A stretch of 12,279 nucleotides of DNA. Origin: Klenkia sp. (GTDB lineage: Bacteria > Actinomycetota > Actinomycetes > Mycobacteriales > Geodermatophilaceae). The notes beneath the pieces were generated by a model. That model was not told the origin of the DNA, ran no database searches, and saw nothing but the letters and a program-made list of their open reading frames with translations. The DNA is taken from assembly GCA_025966215.1 (NCBI GenBank), contig JAOPVM010000472.1, forward strand, positions 1 to 12,279, read 5' to 3'. Both the position numbers and the translations under genes were made by a program. Of this stretch, positions 6,714 to 12,279 are shown piece by piece. Each line of letters begins with the position of its first letter. Position 1 is the first letter of the stretch.

Positions 6714-7343
6714 GTGCTCAGCAAGCACGTCGTGACCCGCTCCACTCGCAGTTCTCATCCCACCCGCGCCGCCGGGATCCTCGGCGCCCTCGTCGCCGCC
6801 TCGGTGGCCCTGTCGGCCTGCTCCAGCAGCGAGAACACCGCAGCCTCGGAGACACCGACGACGGTCCCGGCTGATGCGACGTTCAACGCCGCCGACATCA
6901 CCTTCGCCCAGTCGATGATCGCGCACCACGAGCAGGCGGTGTCGATGGCCGACCTGGTGGCCGACCGCTCCACCGACCCCGACGTCCTGGACCTGGCCGA
7001 CCGCATCCAGGCCGCCCAGGAACCCGAGATCGACACCCTCGACGGCTGGCTGGACAGCTGGGGCGCCGACAGCGAGACGTCGGGGATGGACCACTCCAGG
7101 ATGGGCGGGATGATGACCGAGGAGGACATGTCCTCCCTGGAGGCCGCCAGCGGTGTGCAGTTCGACCGCCTGTGGCTGCAGATGATGCTCGAGCACCACA
7201 CCGGCGCCGTGGGCATGGCCCAGACCGAGATCGACGACGGCGAGGACCCCCAGGCGATCGCCTTGGCCCAGGACGTCCAGTCCTCCCAGGGCACCGAGAT
7301 CACCGAGATGGAACAGCTCCTGCAGAGCCTGGCCACCCAGTAG
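6714..7343 (+). CDS. DUF305 family lipoprotein
   Basis: This 209-residue exported lipoprotein uses a GTG start with AGGAG at 6704-6708, 5 nt upstream. The signal ends in a lipobox LSAC (Cys36). The mature protein is a ferritin-like-looking DUF305 repeat pair with two matching helices: SMIAHHEQAVSMADLV (H71, H72) and MMLEHHTGAVGMAQTE (H161, H162), separated by a Met-rich loop (GMDHSRMGGMM, 124-134). DUF305 proteins are frequent in copper-resistance clusters and are thought to bind metal through the HH...M motifs, but the function is unproven. It follows the DUF6153 gene in the same direction and is followed by a strong hairpin, so these two probably form one transcript. Confidence 0.87.
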   Translation: MLSKHVVTRSTRSSHPTRAAGILGALVAASVALSACSSSENTAASETPTTVPADATFNAADITFAQSMIAHHEQAVSMADLVADRSTDPDVLDLADRIQAAQEPEIDTLDGWLDSWGADSETSGMDHSRMGGMMTEEDMSSLEAASGVQFDRLWLQMMLEHHTGAVGMAQTEIDDGEDPQAIALAQDVQSSQGTEITEMEQLLQSLATQ

Positions 7344-7354
7344 CTGCCGCGTGT

Positions 7355-7383
7355 GGGGCTGCGTCGCACCGCGGCGCAGCCCC
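7355..7383 (+). terminator. Hairpin after the DUF305 gene
   Basis: GGGGCTGCG (7355-7363) pairs perfectly with CGCAGCCCC (7375-7383) across an 11-nt loop, starting 11 nt after the DUF305 stop. There is no T tract, but 9 GC-rich base pairs make a credible high-GC terminator or 3' mRNA stabiliser. Confidence 0.6.
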
Positions 7384-7642
7384 GCCCTCCACGGGCTCCG
7401 AGCAGCCCGCGCAGCGTCGGTCGCCCTCTGACCCCCACCCCGCGCCACCCCCCGGGTCCCCCGCTGGGCCATCGACGCACAGCGCCCCCGCGGCACCGCA
7501 TCGCCGTGCAGGCGCTCCGCCCTTCTGTACCCAGCCGGCCTCAGCCGCCAGGCCTTTCGTGCCCCGCGGCCGTCCCGGCGGCCCCGCACCTCACCCCGGC
7601 AGCTCTCGACGAGCCGCCCCCACCCCCAGGGATGACGACGAC
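7384..7642 (+). other. C-rich gap before the DUF4396 gene
   Basis: About 260 nt of C-rich sequence follow the hairpin. Frames open here translate to Pro/Arg-rich strings without any family motif, so no gene is called. It must hold the promoter for the downstream gene if the hairpin terminates, but no clear -35/-10 pair was recognised. Confidence 0.4.
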
Positions 7643-8302
7643 ATGGACATGAACACGATGGGTGCCGCACTGCCGGAGTGGCTGACGCCGCTGGCCTGGA
7701 CCTACGGGGTCCTGGCACTGCTGAGCGCGGCGGCGATCGCCGCCGACGTGTGGGCCCGCGGTCACCGGTACCGCACCGTCACCGCCGAGATCAGCTGGGT
7801 CGGCTCAGCTCTGTTCCTGGGACCCGCCGCCCTGGTGCTCCATCGGCGCCACGGCCGACGGCCCCGGACCGGTGGCCGCGGCACCGACGCCCGACCCATC
7901 GTCGTGGACAGCCTGCCCGGCGGGAGCGCCTCAGCCCTGGCCCACCTCGTCGGTGTCCCCCTGGTCCTCGCCTCCGGACTCACCATCGCCGGCACCGACC
8001 TGTGGGTCATGATCGCCGCCATCGCGGTCGTGGCCATCGCGCTGCTCACCGTCCACGAGCGCACGACTGACGGCGCCAGCACCCCGACCGCGTTCACCCG
8101 CGCCGCTGTCACCGTGCTCGCCTTCGACATCGGCATGGGCGGCTGGATGCTGCTGCTGCACGTCAACGGCCTCATGCCCCCGGCCACCGATGTCCGGTTC
8201 TGGTTCCTCATGCAGATCGGCATCCTCGCCGGCCTGCTCACCGGCGCACCCGCCGTCGCCGCGCTGCGGCGCAGCGCACCCCACCTCCCCGCCACCGCCT
8301 GA
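7643..8302 (+). CDS. DUF4396-like integral membrane protein
   Basis: The call is a 219-residue polytopic membrane protein with hydrophobic segments at about 15-36, 50-67, 97-117, 119-136, 152-173 and 186-207. The motif order (D-W near 35, TAEISWVGSALFLGPAALV at 47-65, FDIGMGGWMLLLHVNGL at 161-177, ending FWFLMQIGILAGLLTGAPA at 186-204) resembles the DUF4396 family, whose members often sit beside copper oxidases and efflux genes. The usual HCGAGC-type segment of many members is not evident. The start is uncertain: ATG at 7643 has only a distant AGGGA, and a second ATG lies two codons later. The frame is open far upstream, but that part is Pro/Arg-rich and not membrane-like. Its function is unknown; the neighbourhood suggests metal stress. 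Confidence 0.65.
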   Translation: MDMNTMGAALPEWLTPLAWTYGVLALLSAAAIAADVWARGHRYRTVTAEISWVGSALFLGPAALVLHRRHGRRPRTGGRGTDARPIVVDSLPGGSASALAHLVGVPLVLASGLTIAGTDLWVMIAAIAVVAIALLTVHERTTDGASTPTAFTRAAVTVLAFDIGMGGWMLLLHVNGLMPPATDVRFWFLMQIGILAGLLTGAPAVAALRRSAPHLPATA

Positions 8303-8392
8303 GCCAGCAACCACCGCGGCGCTGGGCGGGGCAGGTCAGGCAGCTTCCAGGACGTACCGGCCTTCGGGCCCACGGCGGGGGGTTCCGCGCCT

Positions 8393-8429
8393 GCGGATGT
8401 ATAGGCTCTGGAAATCCGCTGTCGCGGAT
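8393..8429. promoter_or_regulatory. Promoter-like region with three copies of GCGGAT/ATCCGC
   Basis: GCGGAT (8393-8398), ATCCGC (8414-8419) and GCGGAT (8424-8429) can form two mutually exclusive stems; the second has only a 4-nt loop (TGTC). A TAnnnT element (TAGGCT, 8402-8407; TATAGG at 8400-8405) lies between the first two copies. This could be a promoter with operator half-sites or a leader hairpin for the broken lipoprotein gene that follows. Confidence 0.4.
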
Positions 8430-8448
8430 CTTACGTCGGAGTGTGCTG

Positions 8449-8648
8449 ATGCGCCTGCTCGCCCCCCTCACCGTGACCGCCGCCGGGCTCCTGGCCTCAC
8501 GGCGTGCAGTGGACCCTCCGGCGAGGCCGCGGCGACGTCGTCCGCGGCCTCCAGCAGTGCCGGTGGCGGGATACTCACCGGCATCGCCGACGTCGCGAAC
8601 GCCGGCTTCGCAGCCCGTCTGCGTGAGCCGGCCCGGGCGCTCGGGTGA
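8449..8648 (+). pseudogene. Short lipoprotein gene broken by a frameshift
   Basis: From the ATG at 8449 (GGAG about 8 nt upstream) the frame gives a signal peptide, MRLLAPLTVTAAGLLA, and then degenerates to Arg/Pro-rich sequence. The next frame continues the protein as LTACSGPSGEAAATSSAASS, a perfect lipobox and Ser/Ala linker, to TGA at 8646-8648. One missing C near 8494-8496 (GCCTC for GCCCTC) explains the switch. The corrected product would be a lipoprotein of about 67 residues ending IADVANAGFAARLREPARAL, with no recognised domain. It is either a real pseudogene, possibly also truncated, or a one-base sequence error. Confidence 0.6.
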
Positions 8649-8651
8649 CTG

Positions 8652-9977
8652 ATGTCTGATGCCCGCGGTGGCGTGGTGCGTCGTCCTCGGTTCGCCCTCT
8701 CGGCCCCCGTTCCGCTGGACAGTCAACGGGCCGTCGAGGAGGCCCATGCCTGGCTGACTGCCCTGGGCGGGGACGCAGGGATCGAACCGGCCGTGCCGGC
8801 GGTGCGCCCGGAGGTGTGGGCGTCGTGGCAGCGCTCGATCGCTGCCGGGGTGAGCTCGGCCCTGTCCCGGGCGCCGGAGTGGCTGGGGGGCGCGGCGGTC
8901 GAGTCGCTGACCGGGCAGGACCGCTGGGCGGTGGCGGTGGAGGTGGTCGGGTCGATGCTGGTCGATGACGCGGCCGCCGACGGCATGGTGGTGGTGCTGG
9001 CCGACGCTGAGGGGCACGTGGCCTGGACCGGCGGGGCGTGGAGCATGGCCCAGCGGGCGGCAGCCGTGGGACTGGTGCCGGGGGCGCGCTGGGCCGAAGA
9101 CGCGGTGGGGACGAATGCCGTGGGCACGTCCCTGTCGACCGGGGAGTGCTGCCAGGTGCTGCGGGCCGAACACCACGTCGTGGCGTTGCGGCCCTTCGCC
9201 GGCGCGGCAGCGCCGCTGCGGGACGAGCACGGCCAGATGTGGGGCACGGTGGCGCTGATGGGCGGGGACCACGTGGCGACCCCGGCCGTGTTGGCCCTGG
9301 TCAGGTTCGTGGCCCACGCGTTGAGCCAGACGCCCTCGGAGCACCCGGCCCCGGTGTCCACGGGGCGGTCGGTGCCGGGGGCACCGCTGATCGAGCTGCT
9401 GGTCCTGGGGCGTAGCCGGGGCCTGCTGCGCGGTGCGGGCGCGGTGGTGGAGCTCTCGCCACGGCACACCGACCTGCTGCTGTGCCTGGCGGTGGCCGCC
9501 GAGCGGGCCCAGGGTCGGCACGCCGAGGAGCTGGCGGTGCAGTGCTGGGACCCTGAGGTGCAGGCGATCACGGTGCGGGCGGAGATGTACCGGCTGCGCC
9601 GGTTCCTGCCCGGCACCCTGGTCAGCTCCCGCCCCTACCAGTTGGCGCACCCCATTCGGGTGGACGCCCTGGAGGTGCTGTCGCTGCTGCGGCGGGGCGC
9701 GCACCGGCGGGCGATGGAGCTCTACCGCGGCCCACTGCTCCCCCGCTCGACTGCCCCGTCGACCGTCGTCCTGCGGGACAGGGTCGCCCGACACGTGCGG
9801 CAGGCACTGGTCGCCCACGCCCACGTCGACCTGCTGATCGAGTTCGCCGACACCGTGGACGGCGACGACCCGGCGATCTGGCAGGCCGTGCTGGACCGGG
9901 TGCTACCGGGCAGCCCTCGGCACACCGAGGCCCGGCTGCGCCTGAACGAGGTGGAGGCCCGCCTGCTCGGCTACTGA
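8652..9977 (+). CDS. GAF-domain/winged-helix transcriptional regulator of an aldehyde dehydrogenase locus
   Basis: The 441-residue protein begins with [11 protein letters not shown] (52-62), the conserved start of AcoR/DhaR-type sensor regions. A GAF-like domain follows (about 90-225) with [14 protein letters not shown] at 148-161, the GTNAxGT signature of these regulators, and a CC pair at 166-167. There is no AAA+ sigma-54 module and no GAFTGA. Instead residues 265-335 form a winged-helix-like unit ([15 protein letters not shown], then [13 protein letters not shown]), and the C-terminal third (about 345-441) is helical. Such GAF-wHTH proteins commonly lie upstream of exaC-type dehydrogenases in actinomycetes. 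The ATG at 8652 has no good ribosome site and lies 3 nt after the previous stop. The gene appears intact although its probable target is broken. Confidence 0.8.
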   Translation: MSDARGGVVRRPRFALSAPVPLDSQRAVEEAHAWLTALGGDAGIEPAVPAVRPEVWASWQRSIAAGVSSALSRAPEWLGGAAVESLTGQDRWAVAVEVVGSMLVDDAAADGMVVVLADAEGHVAWTGGAWSMAQRAAAVGLVPGARWAEDAVGTNAVGTSLSTGECCQVLRAEHHVVALRPFAGAAAPLRDEHGQMWGTVALMGGDHVATPAVLALVRFVAHALSQTPSEHPAPVSTGRSVPGAPLIELLVLGRSRGLLRGAGAVVELSPRHTDLLLCLAVAAERAQGRHAEELAVQCWDPEVQAITVRAEMYRLRRFLPGTLVSSRPYQLAHPIRVDALEVLSLLRRGAHRRAMELYRGPLLPRSTAPSTVVLRDRVARHVRQALVAHAHVDLLIEFADTVDGDDPAIWQAVLDRVLPGSPRHTEARLRLNEVEARLLGY

Positions 9978-10006
9978 CCGGTCGCGTCGTCCGGTCCCGG
10001 AGGCGC

Positions 10007-10043
10007 GTTGCGTGACGGTTGCCGCCGCCACCTCGATGCAACC
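10007..10043. promoter_or_regulatory. GTTGC repeat pair and inverted copy upstream of exaC
   Basis: GTTGC occurs at 10007-10011 and again at 10018-10022, 11 bp (one helical turn) apart, and its inverse GCAAC is at 10038-10042; the inner pair extends to GGTTGC/GCAACC. The region lies in the 128-nt gap between regulator and dehydrogenase and is a candidate binding site for the GAF regulator. Confidence 0.35.
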
Positions 10044-10105
10044 CCCGACCTCGCACGCTGACGTGGCGCCGGTCACCTCCACCGTTCCCAGTCGAGGAGG
10101 ACCAG

Positions 10106-11625
10106 ATGGCCGTCTACCCAGCGCCGGGCAGCAGCGACAGCACGATCGACGTCAAGCCGCGCTACGACAACTGGATCGACGGGCAGTGGGCCCCGCCGGC
10201 CACCGGCGAGTACTTCGACAACCCCACCCCGGTGACCGGCGAGGTCCACCCGCAGGTCGCCCGTGGCACCGCCGCCGACATCGACGCCGCGCTGGACGCC
10301 GCCTGGGCCGCCGCGCCCGCCTGAGGGACGACCTCGCCCCAGGAACGCGCCGGGGTGCTCCTGAGGATCGTCGACCGGATGGAGGCAGACCTCGAGGACC
10401 TCGCCGTCATCGAGTCCTGGGACAACGGCAAGCCGGTCCGGGAGTCCCTGGCCGCAGACCTCCCGCTGGCCATCGACCACTTCCGCTGCTTCGCCGGCGC
10501 CGTCCGCAGGAGGGCGGCATCTCCCAGGTCGACGACGGCACCGTGGCCTACCACTTCCACGAGCCCCTGGGCGTGGTCGGGCAGATCATGCCCTGGAACT
10601 CCCCGATCCTGATGGCGGTCTGGAAGCTCGCCCCCGCGCTGGCGGCGGGGAACGCCGTCGTCCTCAAGCCCGCCGAGCAGACCCCCGTCTCGATCCTGCA
10701 CCTCATCGAGCTGGTCGGGGACCTGCTGCCCGCCGGCGTGCTCGACATCGTCAACGGGTTCGGCGTGGAGGCCGGCAAGCCGCTGGCGTCGTCGTCCCGG
10801 ATCCGGAAGACCGCGTTCACCGGGGAGACCACGACCGGGCGGCTGATCCTGCAGTACGCCAGCCGGAACCTGATCGCGACGACGCTGGAGCTGGGCGGGA
10901 AGAGCCCGAACCCCTTCTTCGCCGACGTGATGGCCGAGGACGACGCCTTCCAGGACAAGGCACCGGAGGGCGTCACGATGTTCGCCCTCGACCAGGGCGA
11001 GGTGTGCACCTGCCCGTCCCGGGCGCTCATCCAGGCCTCCGTCTACGACGAGTTCCTCGAGCTGGGGGCCATCCGCACCACGGCCGTCCGACAGGGAACC
11101 CGCTGGACACCGACACGATGATCGGCGCGCAGGCCGGCAACGACCAGCTGGAGAAGATCCTGTCCTACATCGACATCGGCAAGGCCGAGGGTGCGCTGCT
11201 GGTCACCGGTGGCGAGCGGTCGATGCTCGGCGGGGACCTGAACGGCGGGTTCTCCGTACAGCCGACGATCTTCGAGGGCCGCAACGACGTGCGGGGCTTC
11301 CAGGAGGAGATCTTCGGCCCGGTGCTGTCCGGTGGCCGCGTTCGCCGACTACGACCAGGCGATGACCATCGCCAACGACACGCTCCACGGCCTGGGCGCC
11401 GGCGTGTGGAGCCGCAACGGGAACACCGCCTACCGGGCCCCACGGGAGATCCACGCCGGTCGGGTGTGGACCCACTGCTACCGCGCCCACCCTGCCCGCG
11501 CGGCCTTCGGCGGCGACACGGCCTCCGGGATCGGCCGGGAGGACCACACGATGATGCTGGACCACCACCAGCAGACCACGAACCTGCTGGTCAGCTACAC
11601 CGACCAGGCCCAGGGCTTCCTCTGA
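10106..11625 (+). pseudogene. exaC: NAD-dependent (acet)aldehyde dehydrogenase, ExaC/AcoD type, broken by one stop and three frameshifts
   Basis: Four reading segments line up end to end as a full-length ExaC-type dehydrogenase (about 507 residues when repaired), which would oxidise short-chain aldehydes to acids with NAD. The ATG at 10106 follows GAGGAGG at 10094-10100. Lesions: TGA at 10322-10324 where the family has Trp (AAAPA-W-G.TSP); a frame change at about 10505-10509, best explained by loss of 4 nt before [10 protein letters not shown]; loss of one G at 11094-11097 ([15 protein letters not shown]); and one extra G at 11331 (GPVLS-VAAFADY). Catalytic motifs remain: [10 protein letters not shown] and GEVCTCPSR with the nucleophilic Cys codon at 11005-11007. 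Several near-invariant positions have drifted ([11 protein letters not shown] for GGYKQSGIGRE), which supports genuine decay rather than pure sequencing error. Confidence 0.87.
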
Positions 11626-12089
11626 CCGGGCCCGCCGTCGATCGCGTCGCGATCACCCCGGAGGCTGCGGCCGTCGTCCGCTGCCTCCGGGGCACGCACG
11701 GTCCGCTGGTGTTCCACCAGTCCGGCGGCTGCTGCGACGGGTCGGCGCCGATGTGCTGCCCGCGGAGCGACTTCATCGTGGGCGACGAGGACGTGCTCCT
11801 CGGCCTGCTCGACGACGCCTCTCCGGGGACCCCCGCACCGGTCCTGACGCCGGGGCAGCCCGTCCCCGACGAGCTGTCCCCGGTGTGGATCGCCGGTCCG
11901 CAGTTCGTGCTGTGGCAGCACACCCAGCTGCTGCTCGACGTCGTCCCCGGGCGTGGCGCCGGGTCCAGCCTGGAGGCACCGGAGGGAGTCCGGTTCCTCA
12001 CCCGCAGCCGGGTCTTCGACGCCGACGAGCAGGCCTGGCCGGACGCCTGCCCCGCACCGAGGAGTCGGGACCTGCCGGCCCCGAGCTGA
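11622..12089 (+). CDS. DUF779 protein, partner of ExaC-type aldehyde dehydrogenase (CTG start or start lost)
   Basis: The frame encodes a DUF779 protein of about 155 residues: [20 protein letters not shown], then [21 protein letters not shown] (Cys-rich signature), [23 protein letters not shown] and [20 protein letters not shown]779 genes regularly follow exaC/acoD dehydrogenases; a helper role in maturation or activity is presumed but unproven. No ATG, GTG or TTG occurs before the conserved core. The only sensible start is CTG at 11622, which overlaps the exaC stop as CTGA and therefore looks like a mutated ATGA/GTGA coupling. A Pro-rich insertion before FVLWQHTQ and a tail after RSRVF make it longer than usual. 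It may be a very weakly translated gene or a fifth lesion of the operon. Confidence 0.75.
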   Translation: MTGPAVDRVAITPEAAAVVRCLRGTHGPLVFHQSGGCCDGSAPMCCPRSDFIVGDEDVLLGLLDDASPGTPAPVLTPGQPVPDELSPVWIAGPQFVLWQHTQLLLDVVPGRGAGSSLEAPEGVRFLTRSRVFDADEQAWPDACPAPRSRDLPAPS

Positions 12090-12096
12090 GGCCCCC

Positions 12097-12121
12097 CCCC
12101 GCCGCCGGTCCGGCGGCGGGG
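12097..12121. terminator. Bidirectional hairpin between convergent genes
   Basis: CCCCGCCGCC (12097-12106) pairs perfectly with GGCGGCGGGG (12112-12121) around the loop GGTCC; the repeat is symmetrical to within one base. It lies 7 nt after the DUF779 stop and 7 nt before the end of the convergent gene, so it can serve both. A run of nine C precedes it at 12092-12100. Confidence 0.75.
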
Positions 12122-12128
12122 CAGCGGG

Positions 12129-12279
12129 TCAGTCCTCGACGCCGAGCATGACCTCGGTGGACTTCACCAACGCGACGACCGGGGAACCCACGGCCAGGCC
12201 CAGGTCCTCCACGGCCTCCTTGGTGACGGCGGCGGTGACGGTCTGGCCGGAGACGTCGATCTTGACGGTCGTCATGACC
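12129..12279 (-). CDS. Mop/TOBE-domain molybdate-binding protein, C-terminal part
   Basis: Only the last ~50 codons are in the window; the stop is TGA at 12131-12129 on the - strand. The sequence MTTVKIDVSGQTVTAAVTKE, then AVGSPVVALVKSTEVMLGVED is a typical Mop (molbindin/TOBE) beta-barrel with the V.ALVK(S/A)T.V motif that binds molybdate or tungstate. It could be a free molbindin, the C-terminus of a ModE-like HTH-Mop regulator, or the TOBE end of a ModC ATPase; the Met near the right edge may be internal. Its relation to the aldehyde genes is only positional, on the far side of a strong terminator. Confidence 0.8.
   Translation of the reverse strand, partial: VMTTVKIDVSGQTVTAAVTKEAVEDLGLAVGSPVVALVKSTEVMLGVED

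Noticed and set aside
7172..7642. N-terminal extension of the DUF4396-like frame to 7172
   Set aside because: It overlaps the end of the DUF305 gene and encodes Pro/Ala/Arg-rich sequence unlike any membrane protein start.
7353..7652. 99-codon Pro-rich frame in the gap after DUF305
   Set aside because: There is no ribosome site, it starts inside the terminator hairpin, and its composition only reflects the C-rich gap.
8238..9824. 528-codon - strand frame opposite the GAF regulator
   Set aside because: The regulator on the + strand has recognisable motifs throughout; the - strand translation is His/Arg/Gln-rich with none.
1..12279. CRISPR array, tRNA/rRNA genes, insertion sequence ends, riboswitch
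   Set aside because: No regularly spaced repeats, cloverleaf-like segments, terminal inverted repeats with a transposase, or known leader structures were seen on reading both strands.

Overview
The window is very GC-rich and strongly codon-biased, with GTG starts and GTGA overlaps. It looks like an actinomycete chromosome; the gene types would fit Geodermatophilaceae or a neighbouring family, but that placement is only an impression. No rRNA, tRNA, transposase or CRISPR array is visible.

Region 1 (1-2644, + strand) is the end of an aromatic-acid degradation operon. It holds the C-terminal part of an EntE/DhbE-type aryl-AMP ligase (salicylate-like substrate), a bicupin gentisate 1,2-dioxygenase, and a fumarylacetoacetate-hydrolase-family enzyme that fits fumarylpyruvate hydrolase. 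Together they suggest salicylate -> salicylyl-AMP/CoA -> gentisate -> maleyl/fumarylpyruvate -> fumarate + pyruvate.

Region 2 (2947-5267, - strand) is an envelope/redox block. From upstream to downstream it contains a membrane-anchored DsbA-like thiol oxidase, translationally coupled to a VKOR-family quinone-linked reoxidase, then the decayed remains of a TlpA/ResA-like lipoprotein, then an LpqE/PCu(A)C-like lipoprotein. Divergent from it at 5414 is a four-cysteine CadC-type ArsR metal sensor, with a palindrome in the shared promoter region. The sensor is followed by only the last ~50 residues of a heavy-metal P-type ATPase.

Region 3 (6162-8302, + strand) carries three envelope genes of the kind often seen near copper-handling loci: DUF6153, DUF305 lipoprotein and DUF4396. 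A TACCC-N5-GGGTA site resembling a CsoR operator precedes them. A short frameshifted lipoprotein gene follows.

Region 4 (8652-12089, + strand) is an aldehyde-oxidation locus: an intact GAF/winged-helix regulator, a full-length but broken exaC-type aldehyde dehydrogenase (one nonsense codon and three frameshifts), and a DUF779 partner gene whose only sensible start is CTG. A strong hairpin at 12097-12121 separates it from the end of a convergent Mop/TOBE molybdate-binding gene on the - strand.

The main theme is an accessory metal-stress and disulfide-formation island flanked by intact catabolic genes and showing repeated gene decay (TlpA remnant, ATPase stub, frameshifted lipoprotein, broken exaC). 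The most interesting candidate system is the metal-sensor/DsbA-VKOR pair next to the CsoR-like-site/DUF6153-DUF305-DUF4396 group.
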